A model generated the notes under the pieces. It searched no databases and had not been told where the DNA came from. It worked only from the letters and a program-made list of their open reading frames with translations. Position numbers and translations under genes: made by a program. Positions 35,779-45,436 of a DNA stretch of 64,000 nt are shown piece after piece. Source of the stretch: Hyphomicrobiales bacterium (GTDB lineage: Bacteria > Pseudomonadota > Alphaproteobacteria > Rhizobiales > Rhizobiaceae); assembly GCA_900466605.1 (NCBI GenBank), contig UBMU01000002.1:310001-374000 (forward strand). The letters run 5' to 3'. Position 1 is the first letter of the stretch. The number at the start of each line of letters is the position of its first letter.

Positions 35779-36289
35779 TGACGCAGACGCCGGCCTCGTA
35801 AGAGCAGCTGCTGCTTCTCGGCGTCACGCTGATCACCTTGGCCATTGGCGCTAGGGTGGTTCTTTGCTGCACAGGGAAGCTATACCCGCTGGCGGCTGCA
35901 TAAGTGCCGCCATCAGCGCCATACACATAGGACGACCCCGCATAAGTGCCGCTGCTGCCTCCGCTCAACGGTTGCTGAACCAGCACGAGGACATTGCGTC
36001 CGCCATAGCTGCCGTAACCATTGTTGCCGCGGTACGGTAACGAGGCGCGCTTGATCAGGGGCGTGCGGCCGGGGCGATAGCCGAACCGGCCGTATCCATC
36101 CGAGAAACGGACGCGTCCATCGTTCCAACCGCGAAAGGGTCGGCCGACAATTGTCGGTGCGTGATGCCGAATGAATCCCCTGTCGCCATGGCGATTGAAA
36201 GAATTCTTGCCGAAATCGCCTGCCGAGGTCGGTAGCGCGGTCAAAGCCGCGGCGACAAATGAAACGAGCGTGGACACGGTCTTCAGCAT
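35768..36289 (-). CDS. Small secreted Gly/Tyr/Ser-rich protein
   Basis: I do not recognise this 173-residue protein. It has a signal peptide (MLKTVSTLVSFVAAALTALP, cleavage near TSAG) and a mature part rich in Gly, Arg, Tyr and Ser, with RFSDGYGRFGYRPGRT, GNNGYGSYGGRN and two cysteines near the C-terminus (SSSCSYEAGVCVIRP) that could form a disulfide. ATG 36289 is chosen for the signal peptide and the upstream GGAG; the longer frame runs through the CtrA-like site. It is likely periplasmic or surface-located. A perfect CtrA-type palindrome lies 27-43 bases upstream. Confidence 0.7.
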   Translation of the reverse strand: MLKTVSTLVSFVAAALTALPTSAGDFGKNSFNRHGDRGFIRHHAPTIVGRPFRGWNDGRVRFSDGYGRFGYRPGRTPLIKRASLPYRGNNGYGSYGGRNVLVLVQQPLSGGSSGTYAGSSYVYGADGGTYAAASGYSFPVQQRTTLAPMAKVISVTPRSSSCSYEAGVCVIRP

Positions 36290-36313
36290 CGCGCAGCTCT
36301 CCGGAAATGAGAT

Positions 36314-36332
36314 GGTTAACAAAGCGTTAACC
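36314..36332. promoter_or_regulatory. Perfect palindrome containing TTAA-N7-TTAAC (CtrA type)
   Basis: GGTTAAC-AAAGC-GTTAACC is a perfect 7+5+7 inverted repeat. Both strands read TTAA, seven bases, TTAAC, the full CtrA consensus. It is 25 bases upstream of the secreted-protein start at 36289 and about 270 bases from sdhC. Confidence 0.55.
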
Positions 36333-36491
36333 GCAAAATGCGCCAAAAGCCGCCGCTTGTCCAGAAGACGTCTGCCCTTGCCGCTTGCGCCGAGCACCGG
36401 CGGGCCCGGCAAGCGGGGGTCGCGCCACCCAGAGACGCAAATCGATTAAATTAAATTGGGGGTGCAATTATACTTGTCGTTAGGAGCTTAC

Positions 36492-36512
36492 GTGATTAAA
36501 CGTCGCCATTGA
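36492..36512 (+). CDS. Six-codon ORF in the sdhC leader (possible leader peptide)
   Basis: GTG ATT AAA CGT CGC CAT TGA follows AGGAG at 36482-36486 with five-base spacing. It is the best ribosome-binding site in the gap. Whether it is transcribed is unknown; it could be coincidence. Confidence 0.2.
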   Translation: MIKRRH

Positions 36513-36601
36513 TGCGATGCACACAAACAAATTTGTCATTCGTGTGATCGCCTTGAATGCTCCCGTACGTAGGAGCGCAGAGAAGACGCCGCGAGGTTCT
36601 G

Positions 36602-36997
36602 ATGGCGAATGTGACAAATAATCGGCCCTTGTCGCCGCATTTGCAAGTTTACAAACTAATCCCCACAATGGTCATGTCGATCGTCCACCGCATTACTGGT
36701 GGCGCTCTATATGTTGGCACGCTGCTGGTCGCCTGGTGGCTGATCGCGGCTGCAACAGGCCAGGCTTACTATGACTGGGTCAACTGGATCCTTGGCAGCA
36801 TCGTCGGCAAGCTCGTGTTGCTCGGCTATACCTGGGCACTGTTGCACCATATGGTCGGCGGTTTTCGTCACTTCATCTGGGACCTTGGCTACGGCTTCGA
36901 CAAAGCGGTTTCGACCAAGATGGCCCAGGCTTCGATCGTCGTATCGCTCTGTCTGACCGTGCTGGTCTGGGTGATCGGCTTCCTCATTCGCTTCTGA
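36602..36997 (+). CDS. sdhC: Succinate dehydrogenase cytochrome b556 subunit
   Basis: This 131-residue membrane anchor of complex II has three helices. The N-terminal [20 protein letters not shown] and [10 protein letters not shown] segments and the heme-ligand region [15 protein letters not shown] match SdhC. With SdhD it binds heme b and ubiquinone. ATG 36602 is chosen with GAGG five bases before; the frame from 36557 has no family character. It heads sdhCDAB. Confidence 0.96.
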   Translation: MANVTNNRPLSPHLQVYKLIPTMVMSIVHRITGGALYVGTLLVAWWLIAAATGQAYYDWVNWILGSIVGKLVLLGYTWALLHHMVGGFRHFIWDLGYGFDKAVSTKMAQASIVVSLCLTVLVWVIGFLIRF

Positions 36998-37008
36998 AGG
37001 TTGTTCTC

Positions 37009-37389
37009 ATGGATATGCGCACCCCCCTGGGTAAGGTTCGCGGCCTTGGCTCGGCCAAGGAAGGAACCGATCATTTCTGGCGCCAGCGCGTCACGGCGGT
37101 TGCCAACGTGCCGCTCTTCATTTTCTTCATCATCTTCATGATCGTTCACGCGGGCCAACCCTACGCCGAGGTGGTTCACGCCTTGTCGAACCCGTTCGTT
37201 GCCGTCGTCATGGGTCTGATGGTCATCTCGGGCATCATTCATATGCGGCTTGGCATGCAGGTGATCATCGAGGACTACGTGCATAGCGAGTTCGCCAAGA
37301 TCGGCCTGCTGATGCTGAACACCTTCTTTTCGATCCTGATGGCGGGGCTCTGTCTCTTCGCCATTCTGAAAATTGCATTCGTAGGATAA
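37009..37389 (+). CDS. sdhD: Succinate dehydrogenase membrane anchor subunit
   Basis: This 126-residue protein has three hydrophobic helices and the SdhD-typical N-terminus [20 protein letters not shown], followed by [14 protein letters not shown]. The second helix with the heme-ligand [15 protein letters not shown] region is present. It starts eleven bases after sdhC. ATG 37009 and ATG 37015 are both possible starts. Together with SdhC it anchors the catalytic subunits in the inner membrane. Confidence 0.95.
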   Translation: MDMRTPLGKVRGLGSAKEGTDHFWRQRVTAVANVPLFIFFIIFMIVHAGQPYAEVVHALSNPFVAVVMGLMVISGIIHMRLGMQVIIEDYVHSEFAKIGLLMLNTFFSILMAGLCLFAILKIAFVG

Positions 37390-37396
37390 CCGTATC

Positions 37397-39238
37397 ATGG
37401 CACCGACTTCACCCGCTCAGAATGGGAAGGCCTACAAATACGTCGATCACTCATACGATGTGATCGTCGTCGGCGCCGGTGGCGCTGGGCTTCGCGCCAC
37501 GCTCGGCATGGCCGAGCAGGGGTTCCGCACGGCCTGCATCACCAAGGTATTCCCGACCCGCTCGCACACGGTCGCGGCCCAGGGTGGCATCGCCGCCTCG
37601 CTGCGCAACATGACGCCCGACAGCTGGCAGTGGCACCTCTACGACACCGTCAAGGGTTCCGACTGGCTCGGCGACGTCGACGCCATGCAGTATCTCACCA
37701 TGGAAGCGCCTAAGGCGGTCTATGAGCTTGAGCACTACGGCGTCCCCTTCTCTCGCAACGAAGAAGGCAAAATCTATCAGCGGCCGTTCGGCGGCCACAT
37801 GCAGAACTACGGCGAAGGCCCGCCGGTGCAGCGCACCTGCGCGGTTGCCGACCGTACCGGCCACGCGATCCTCCACACGCTCTATGGCCAGTCGCTGCGC
37901 AACAACGCCGAATTCTTCATCGAGTATTTCGCGCTCGACCTGATCATGTCGGATGACGGGAGCCGTTGCACCGGCGTCGTCGCCTGGTGCCTCGATGACG
38001 GTACGATCCATCGCTTCGCCGCCAAGATGGTGGTGCTGGCGACCGGCGGTTACGGCCGCGCCTACTTCTCGGCGACATCGGCCCATACTTGCACCGGTGA
38101 CGGCGGCGGCATGGTTGCTCGTGCCGGCCTGCCTTTGCAGGACATGGAATTCGTCCAGTTCCATCCGACCGGCATCTACGGCTCGGGCTGTCTCATCACC
38201 GAAGGCGCACGCGGCGAAGGCGGTTACCTCGTGAATTCTGAGGGCGAACGCTTCATGGAACGCTATGCCCCTTCGGCGAAGGACCTTGCGTCGCGCGACG
38301 TCGTTTCGCGCTGTATGACGCTGGAGATCCGCGAAGGCCGCGGTGTCGGCAAGGCGAAGGACCACATCTTCCTGCATCTCGACCATCTCGATCCGGCAGT
38401 GCTGCATGAGCGTCTGCCGGGGATTTCCGAGAGCGCCAAGATTTTCGCCGGCGTCGACGTGACGCGCGAGCCGATCCCGGTTTTGCCGACCGTCCACTAC
38501 AACATGGGCGGCATTCCGACCAATTACTGGGGCGAAGTGCTGAATGCCGACAGTTCCAATCCAGAGCGGATCATCCCGGGCTTGATGGCCGTCGGTGAAG
38601 CCGGTTGCGCCTCGGTGCACGGAGCCAACCGCCTCGGCTCCAACTCGCTGATCGACCTTGTGGTCTTCGGCCGCGCTGCGGCGATCCGCGCCGGCGAGGT
38701 CATCGACCGCGCATCGCCCGTGCCGCATCTTAACGTTGCTGCGTGCGACAAGATCATGGATCGCTTCGATGGTCTGCGCCACGCCAGCGGCGGCACGCCG
38801 ACGGCAGTGCTGCGCGAGAAGATGCAGCGCGCCATGCAGGAAGACGCGGCGGTGTTCCGCACACAGGAGTCGTTGGAATCCGGCTGCCGGCGCATCTCCG
38901 CCATCTGGCAGGAAATGCGCGACATCAAGGTCACCGACCGTTCGATGATCTGGAATTCCGACCTCGTGGAAACGCTGGAGCTGCAGAACCTGATGGCAAA
39001 CGCCATCACGACGATCTACGGCGCCGAGGCCCGCAAGGAGAGCCGCGGTTCCCACGCACGCGAAGACTACACGGAAGGCGCGTTCGCCGGCCGCGACGAC
39101 GTCAACTGGCGCAAGCATACGCTCGCCTGGGTCAACGACGCCGGCGACGTCAAGCTCGACTACCGCCCGGTTCACACCGAGCTCATCGCAGAGGGCATCG
39201 ATCCCCAGAAGATCGCGCCCAAGGCTCGCGTGTACTAA
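37397..39238 (+). CDS. sdhA: Succinate dehydrogenase flavoprotein subunit
   Basis: This 613-residue subunit oxidises succinate to fumarate with covalently bound FAD. The Rossmann motif [20 protein letters not shown] begins near residue 24; the FAD-linking His lies in [14 protein letters not shown]; the active-site regions [20 protein letters not shown] and [16 protein letters not shown] are intact. It starts seven bases after sdhD. This is the TCA cycle and respiratory complex II enzyme. Confidence 0.98.
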   Translation: MAPTSPAQNGKAYKYVDHSYDVIVVGAGGAGLRATLGMAEQGFRTACITKVFPTRSHTVAAQGGIAASLRNMTPDSWQWHLYDTVKGSDWLGDVDAMQYLTMEAPKAVYELEHYGVPFSRNEEGKIYQRPFGGHMQNYGEGPPVQRTCAVADRTGHAILHTLYGQSLRNNAEFFIEYFALDLIMSDDGSRCTGVVAWCLDDGTIHRFAAKMVVLATGGYGRAYFSATSAHTCTGDGGGMVARAGLPLQDMEFVQFHPTGIYGSGCLITEGARGEGGYLVNSEGERFMERYAPSAKDLASRDVVSRCMTLEIREGRGVGKAKDHIFLHLDHLDPAVLHERLPGISESAKIFAGVDVTREPIPVLPTVHYNMGGIPTNYWGEVLNADSSNPERIIPGLMAVGEAGCASVHGANRLGSNSLIDLVVFGRAAAIRAGEVIDRASPVPHLNVAACDKIMDRFDGLRHASGGTPTAVLREKMQRAMQEDAAVFRTQESLESGCRRISAIWQEMRDIKVTDRSMIWNSDLVETLELQNLMANAITTIYGAEARKESRGSHAREDYTEGAFAGRDDVNWRKHTLAWVNDAGDVKLDYRPVHTELIAEGIDPQKIAPKARVY

Positions 39239-39250
39239 GAGGAACTGGAC

Positions 39251-40030
39251 ATGGTAGAACTCGCTCTTCCCAAGAACTCACAGATGCGCGAAGGCAAGGT
39301 GTGGCCGAAGCCCGCAGGGGCTACGAACACCCGTGAATTCCGCGTCTACCGCTGGAGCCCGGATGACGGTCAGAACCCGTCAATCGACACCTTCTATATT
39401 GATGTCGACAACTGCGGCCCGATGGTGCTCGACGGTCTGCTCTACATCAAGAACAATATCGATCCGACGCTGACGCTGCGCCGTTCCTGTCGTGAGGGCA
39501 TCTGCGGTTCGTGCGCGATGAACATCGACGGTACGAACACGCTCGCCTGCACCAAGGGTCTCGACGATATCAAGGGCGCGGTGAAGATCTATCCGTTGCC
39601 GCATCTACCTGTCGTCAAGGACCTGGTTCCCGACCTGACGAACTTCTATGCCCAGCATCGGTCGATCGAGCCGTGGCTGAAGACGGTATCACCGACGCCG
39701 GCCAAGGAATGGAAACAGAGCCATGAGGATCGCGCCAAGCTCGACGGGCTTTACGAGTGCATCCTCTGCGCCTGCTGCTCGACCTCCTGTCCGAGCTATT
39801 GGTGGAACGGCGACCGCTACCTCGGCCCGGCGGTTCTCCTGCAGGCCTACCGCTGGCTGATCGACTCCCGCGATGAAGCGACCGGCGAGCGCCTCGACAA
39901 TCTTGAGGATCCGTTCCGGCTTTATCGCTGCCATACGATCATGAACTGCGCGCAGACCTGCCCCAAGGGCCTGAATCCGGCCAAGGCCATCGCCGAGATC
40001 AAGAAAATGATGGTCGAGCGCCGCGTCTGA
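39251..40030 (+). CDS. sdhB: Succinate dehydrogenase iron-sulfur subunit
   Basis: This 259-residue subunit carries electrons from FAD to quinone. The [2Fe-2S] motif is [15 protein letters not shown] with the fourth Cys in NTLACTKG; the [4Fe-4S] motif is [16 protein letters not shown]; the [3Fe-4S] cysteines lie in [25 protein letters not shown] precedes ATG 39251. It ends the sdh operon and is followed by a strong terminator. Confidence 0.98.
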   Translation: MVELALPKNSQMREGKVWPKPAGATNTREFRVYRWSPDDGQNPSIDTFYIDVDNCGPMVLDGLLYIKNNIDPTLTLRRSCREGICGSCAMNIDGTNTLACTKGLDDIKGAVKIYPLPHLPVVKDLVPDLTNFYAQHRSIEPWLKTVSPTPAKEWKQSHEDRAKLDGLYECILCACCSTSCPSYWWNGDRYLGPAVLLQAYRWLIDSRDEATGERLDNLEDPFRLYRCHTIMNCAQTCPKGLNPAKAIAEIKKMMVERRV

Positions 40031-40043
40031 TCGATCGAGCAAG

Positions 40044-40070
40044 AGGGCCGCAGATGCGGCCCTTTTCTTT
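40044..40070 (+). terminator. Rho-independent terminator after sdhCDAB
   Basis: The stem AGGGCCGC (40044-40051) pairs with GCGGCCCT (40056-40063) over a four-base loop and is followed by a T-rich tract. Confidence 0.9.
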
Positions 40071-40254
40071 TACCCGATCACGAAGCCTTGATTTGCCCGG
40101 GATTGCGCCAAATTTGTCTCGGGTTTACGGCGTTGCTCCCACATCGACACAATTTCTCCTCGCGCTGGCTTGATTCAATACAGCCTTTCAAGATAATTCC
40201 GCCGTGATTGCGCGGCAACTTCAGGACAATACTGGGAAAATCAGGAGTATCATG

Positions 40255-40764
40255 ATGCAGTTCAGACATATGGCGACAGGTCTCGTGGTTATTCTGTCGT
40301 TAGCTGGCTGCCAGCGCACCGCATACAATGACGCAAGCTATTCTGCTCCAGCGCCGCTGACGGCACAGCCGGTTCCTTCGGTTCAGGGCGGGCAGCTTCC
40401 GCCGCCGTCGGGCTCTTCGCAGTTCCCCGCTGCCCCGACAACCACGGCGCCTGTCGCCGGTGGCCAGCCCGGCGCGATGGCTGCGAATGCAATGGATGTC
40501 ACCAAGGAATCGATGGTCGGCAGCTGGCGCGTCAACGGGTCCTGCGACATGTTCCTGACACTTACCAATCTTGGCAGCGGCTCGCGCGGTGGTACGCGCG
40601 GTTGTGTCGGTGAGCTAACAGCGATGGGCTCCTGGGAAGTCTCCGGCAAGCAGGTTCTCCTGAAGGATCGCAGCGGTAACCAGATCGGCAGTGTCTACAA
40701 GACCGCCGACAACGCCTTCAGCGGCCAGACCAATACCGGGCAGCCGATCAGCCTCAGCCGTTAA
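40255..40764 (+). CDS. omp19: Omp19-like outer-membrane lipoprotein, AprI/Inh protease-inhibitor family
   Basis: This 169-residue lipoprotein has the lipobox LAGC with Cys19 (VVILSLAGC), a Pro/Ala/Gln-rich linker (~residues 25-75), and a C-terminal beta-barrel domain of the AprI/Inh family (PF02974). The end [20 protein letters not shown]...GQPISLSR follows the same plan as Brucella Omp19, which inhibits proteases and is exposed at the surface. AGGAG (40243-40247) is best spaced for ATG 40255; ATG 40252 is an alternative. It stands alone upstream of zapE. Confidence 0.88.
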   Translation: MQFRHMATGLVVILSLAGCQRTAYNDASYSAPAPLTAQPVPSVQGGQLPPPSGSSQFPAAPTTTAPVAGGQPGAMAANAMDVTKESMVGSWRVNGSCDMFLTLTNLGSGSRGGTRGCVGELTAMGSWEVSGKQVLLKDRSGNQIGSVYKTADNAFSGQTNTGQPISLSR

Positions 40765-40811
40765 AAGATCTGGCGGCCAAGGCCGCCGATCCTGCATAGG
40801 CGGAACCCTTT

Positions 40812-41975
40812 ATGCAACCCATGCCAGACTATTCCATGAGCGTCAGCGAACAGTTGAAGTCGCTGACGGCTTCGGGCGCGCTTCAAATCGATTCAGCCCA
40901 GATGCATGTGGCGAAATGTTTGGATCGAGTTCTGTCGGGGTTGAAGCAGCGGCGGCCGGCGGCAAAGGCAAGCGCTCTTGGCTGGTTGTTCGCCAACAAG
41001 AAGAAGCCGTCGGAATCGATCAAGGGACTGTATATTCACGGCAGCGTCGGGCGCGGCAAGACGATGCTGATGGATATGTTCTTCGGCATGGCGCCGTGCG
41101 CGAAGAAAAGACGCGCGCATTTCCATGAATTCATGACCGACGTGCACAACCGCATCGCGGCGCACCGCCTGAAACTCAAGCAGGGTGAAACCAAGCAGGC
41201 TGATCCCATCCCGGTCGTTGCCGCTGCCCTCTACGATGAAGCCGAGCTCCTGTGTTTCGATGAATTCACGGTGACGGATATCGCCGACGCGATGATCCTG
41301 TCCCGCCTGTTTTCGGAGCTTTTCCGGCGCGGATGCGTGCTGGTTGCGACTTCCAACGTCGAGCCGGACAATCTCTACAGGGACGGCCTCAATCGAAGTC
41401 TGTTTCTGCCATTCGTCGAACTTCTGAAGCAGCATGTCGCAATGGTCACATTGGACTCGCCGACGGACTACCGGATGGAGAAGCTCGATAGCCAGCCAGT
41501 CTATCTGACCCCAATCGACGACCGGACCGACATGGCGATGGATGCGTCCTGGACGCAGGCGCTGCACGGCCGCAAGGCGCATGCGCTGGAAATTCCGATG
41601 AAGGGTCGGTCGATCCATGTGCCGCTGGCGGCCGATCGCCTGGCGCGTTTCTCTTTCGCCGATCTCTGCGAGAAGCCGCTGGGTGCAGCAGACTTTCTGG
41701 CGATTGCCGACCGCTTTGACGCCATCTTCGTGGACCATGTGCCGTTGCTGGGGCCTGAGAAAAGGAACCAGACCAAGCGCTTTATCATCCTGATCGATAC
41801 ACTCTACGATCATGCCGTGCGACTTTATATCTCCGCTGCAGCGATGCCTGAAAATTTAATGACACAAGCGCGTGGTACCGAAGGTTTCGAATTCGACCGA
41901 ACGGTCTCGCGGCTTTTCGAAATGCGCAGCGCCGAGTATCTCGCATTGCACAATGAACGGCGAGCTGCCGAGTAA
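40812..41975 (+). CDS. zapE: Cell division protein ZapE (AFG1-like ATPase)
   Basis: This 387-residue AAA-type ATPase of the AFG1/ZapE family (PF03969) has Walker A GSVGRGKTM (residues 77-85), the family block HFHEFMTDVHNRIAAHR, Walker B ELLCFDEFTVTDIADAMIL and sensor VATSNVEPDNLYRDGLNR. ZapE acts on the Z ring late in division; mitochondrial AFG1 acts in protein quality control. ATG 40812 is taken. It lies 47 bases after omp19 and 180 bases before mdh, and omp19-zapE-mdh is a conserved order in rhizobia. Confidence 0.94.
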   Translation: MQPMPDYSMSVSEQLKSLTASGALQIDSAQMHVAKCLDRVLSGLKQRRPAAKASALGWLFANKKKPSESIKGLYIHGSVGRGKTMLMDMFFGMAPCAKKRRAHFHEFMTDVHNRIAAHRLKLKQGETKQADPIPVVAAALYDEAELLCFDEFTVTDIADAMILSRLFSELFRRGCVLVATSNVEPDNLYRDGLNRSLFLPFVELLKQHVAMVTLDSPTDYRMEKLDSQPVYLTPIDDRTDMAMDASWTQALHGRKAHALEIPMKGRSIHVPLAADRLARFSFADLCEKPLGAADFLAIADRFDAIFVDHVPLLGPEKRNQTKRFIILIDTLYDHAVRLYISAAAMPENLMTQARGTEGFEFDRTVSRLFEMRSAEYLALHNERRAAE

Positions 41976-42053
41976 CGGTTTGGTCATAAATTGTATTACG
42001 TTTACGTAAGAATTTTATGATCTAAACGATTGAAATTCCTCGCTCAAAAATAA

Positions 42054-43118
<1,065 letters not shown>

Positions 43119-43158
43119 TCAGACCGCGCGCTGACGCAATCCAAACAGGAATAGATCC

Positions 43159-44352
43159 ATGAATATTCATGAATATCAGGCCAAGGCTCTGCTGAAGGGC
43201 TATGGCGCGCCGGTCGCAAAAGGTGTGGCGATCCTCAAGGTCGAGGAAGCCGAAGCTGCCGCCAAGTCGCTTCCAGGCCCGCTTTACGTGGTCAAGAGCC
43301 AGATCCATGCCGGCGGCCGCGGCAAGGGCAAGTTCAAGGAACTCGGCCCCGACGCCAAGGGCGGCGTTCGTCTCGCCAAGTCGATCGACGAAGTCGTTGC
43401 TCACGCCAAGGAAATGCTCGGCAACACGCTGGTAACGGCGCAGACGGGCGAAGCCGGCAAGCAGGTCAATCGCCTCTACATCGAAGATGGCGCCGACATC
43501 GAACGCGAACTCTATTGCTCGCTGCTGGTCGACCGCTCGGTCGGTCGCGTTGCCTTCGTCGTTTCGACCGAAGGCGGCATGGACATCGAGGCTGTCGCTC
43601 ACGATACGCCCGAGAAAATCCACACGATCGCCATCGATCCGGAAGCCGGCGTCACCGCTGCTGATGTTGCTGCGATCTCCAAGGCTCTCGAACTGACCGG
43701 CGCCGCCGCCGAAGACGCCAAGTCGCTGTTCCCGGCGCTTTACAGGGCATTCGGCGAAAAGGACATGGCTCTCCTCGAGGTCAACCCGCTGATCGTCATG
43801 AAGGACGGCCATCTGCGCGTTCTCGACGCCAAGATGTCATTCGACGGCAATGCGCTGTTCCGCCACGACGACGTGAAGGTGCTGCGCGACGAGACCGAGG
43901 AGGACGCCAAGGAAATCGAGGCCTCGAAGTGGGATCTCGCCTACGTGGCGCTCGACGGCAACATCGGCTGCATGGTTAACGGCGCTGGCCTTGCCATGGC
44001 GACGATGGACATCATCAAGCTCTACGGCAAGGAGCCGGCAAACTTCTGCGACGTCGGCGGTGGCGCCGGCAAGGAGAAGGTGGCTGCAGCCTTCAAGATC
44101 ATTACGGCTGACCCGAAGGTCGAGGGCATCCTCGTCAACATCTTCGGCGGCATCATGCGTTGCGACGTTATCGCCGAAGGCGTTGTCGCAGCTGTGCAGG
44201 AAGTCGGTCTGAAGGTTCCGCTCGTCGTTCGCCTCGAAGGCACCAACGTCGAACTCGGCAAGAAAATCCTCAACGAGTCGGGTCTGGCGATTACGGCTGC
44301 CGACGATCTCGACGACGCGGCGAAGAAGATCGTCGCGGCGATCAAGGCCTAA
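43159..44352 (+). CDS. sucC: Succinyl-CoA synthetase beta subunit
   Basis: This 397-residue ATP-grasp subunit of succinyl-CoA synthetase is typical in length. It begins [20 protein letters not shown], and has [34 protein letters not shown] and the C-terminal [17 protein letters not shown] block with the conserved Cys. It makes ATP or GTP from succinyl-CoA with SucD. CAGGAATAG precedes the start, 40 bases after mdh. The next gene starts 18 bases after the stop. Confidence 0.98.
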   Translation: MNIHEYQAKALLKGYGAPVAKGVAILKVEEAEAAAKSLPGPLYVVKSQIHAGGRGKGKFKELGPDAKGGVRLAKSIDEVVAHAKEMLGNTLVTAQTGEAGKQVNRLYIEDGADIERELYCSLLVDRSVGRVAFVVSTEGGMDIEAVAHDTPEKIHTIAIDPEAGVTAADVAAISKALELTGAAAEDAKSLFPALYRAFGEKDMALLEVNPLIVMKDGHLRVLDAKMSFDGNALFRHDDVKVLRDETEEDAKEIEASKWDLAYVALDGNIGCMVNGAGLAMATMDIIKLYGKEPANFCDVGGGAGKEKVAAAFKIITADPKVEGILVNIFGGIMRCDVIAEGVVAAVQEVGLKVPLVVRLEGTNVELGKKILNESGLAITAADDLDDAAKKIVAAIKA

Positions 44353-44370
44353 TCCGGAAGGACCGAAAGA

Positions 44371-45276
44371 ATGTCTATTCTCGTCAACAAAGACACCAAG
44401 GTTCTCGTTCAGGGCCTGACCGGCAAGACCGGCACCTTCCACACCGAACAGGCGCTTGCCTATTACGGCACCAAGATGGTCGGCGGTATTCACCCGAAGA
44501 AGGGTGGCGAAACCTGGTCGTCGGGCGTCGACGGCACGGTGCTTCCGATCTTCGCGAGCGTTGCCGAAGCCAAGGAGCGGACCGGCGCCGATGCGACCGT
44601 GATCTACGTTCCGCCGGCAGGCGCCGCTGATGCCATCATCGAGGCGATTGAGGCCGAAGTCCCGTTCATCACCTGCATCACCGAGGGCATCCCTGTGATG
44701 GACATGGTCCGCGTCAAGGCTCGCCTCGACCGCTCCAAGTCGCGCCTGCTCGGCCCGAACTGCCCGGGCATCCTGACGCCGGAAGAATGCAAGATCGGCA
44801 TCATGCCGGGCTCGATCTTCCGCAAGGGTTCGGTCGGTATCGTTTCGCGCTCCGGCACGCTGACCTATGAAGCCGTGTTCCAGACGTCGAACGAAGGTCT
44901 CGGCCAGACGACGGCTGTCGGCATCGGCGGCGACCCGGTCAAGGGCACCGAGTTCATCGACGTGCTCGAGATGTTCCTGGCCGACGAAGCCACGACCTCG
45001 ATCATCATGATCGGCGAAATCGGCGGTTCGGCTGAAGAAGATGCGGCCCAGTTCCTGATCGACGAAGCCAAGAAGGGCCGCAAGAAGCCGATGGCCGGCT
45101 TCATCGCCGGTCGTACGGCCCCGAAGGGTCGCACCATGGGCCACGCCGGCGCTGTCGTTTCCGGCGGCAAGGGCGATGCGGAATCCAAGATCGCCGCCAT
45201 GGAAGCAGCCGGCATCAAGGTTTCTCCTTCGCCGGCACGCCTCGGCAAGACGCTGGTTGAAGTCCTTAAGGGCTAA
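44371..45276 (+). CDS. sucD: Succinyl-CoA synthetase alpha subunit
   Basis: This 301-residue CoA-binding subunit has [29 protein letters not shown], the conserved [20 protein letters not shown] block and the phosphorylated-His region [15 protein letters not shown] (His within). It pairs with SucC as an alpha-beta enzyme. GGAAGGA precedes ATG 44371. After its stop there is a 160-bp structured gap before sucA. Confidence 0.98.
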   Translation: MSILVNKDTKVLVQGLTGKTGTFHTEQALAYYGTKMVGGIHPKKGGETWSSGVDGTVLPIFASVAEAKERTGADATVIYVPPAGAADAIIEAIEAEVPFITCITEGIPVMDMVRVKARLDRSKSRLLGPNCPGILTPEECKIGIMPGSIFRKGSVGIVSRSGTLTYEAVFQTSNEGLGQTTAVGIGGDPVKGTEFIDVLEMFLADEATTSIIMIGEIGGSAEEDAAQFLIDEAKKGRKKPMAGFIAGRTAPKGRTMGHAGAVVSGGKGDAESKIAAMEAAGIKVSPSPARLGKTLVEVLKG

Positions 45277-45288
45277 TCCAATCTATAG

Positions 45289-45428
45289 TCCGGGCAGCGG
45301 TTGCACCGCCTGCCCGGATCTCGACTTCGAAATGCAATGAGCCGCGGACAGGCGGCTAACGACAGATGCGGCAAGCCGGTCGAGTATCCGGCAAAATCAC
45401 AAGTCAGGAGGCGGACGAAAGCGTCCGC
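45289..45428 (+). promoter_or_regulatory. Structured sucD-sucA leader with four hairpins
   Basis: In order: 45289-45318 (12-13-bp stem with one bulge), 45340-45357 (perfect 6-bp stem AGCCGC/GCGGCT), 45375-45392 (GCCGG/CCGGC) and 45411-45428 (perfect 7-bp stem GCGGACG/CGTCCGC with loop AAAG). The last begins at the final G of the sucA Shine-Dalgarno AGGAGG (45406-45411) and ends eight bases before ATG 45437. None is followed by a T run, so they are not terminators. The arrangement may control sucA translation. Confidence 0.5.
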
Positions 45429-45434
45429 ATGTAA
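45429..45434 (+). other. AUG-UAA start-stop just upstream of sucA
   Basis: ATG (45429-45431) is followed at once by TAA (45432-45434), two bases before the sucA ATG. Ribosomes initiating there would terminate immediately and might reinitiate at sucA. It sits 17 bases after AGGAGG. Confidence 0.45.
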
Positions 45435-45436
45435 CC

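Larger units (their letters stand above)
36290..36601. other. 312-bp divergent gap between the secreted-protein gene and sdhC
   Basis: From left to right it holds the CtrA-type palindrome (36314-36332), a G+C-rich stretch without clear structure (36350-36430), an AT-rich segment (36438-36475) that may contain the sdh promoter, a six-codon ORF with a good Shine-Dalgarno (36492-36512), and a small inverted repeat GCTCC...GGAGC at about 36558-36576. No RNA gene is seen. Confidence 0.5.

Noticed and set aside
37451..39175. 574-codon minus-strand frame across sdhA
   Set aside because: Shadow of sdhA for the same reason.
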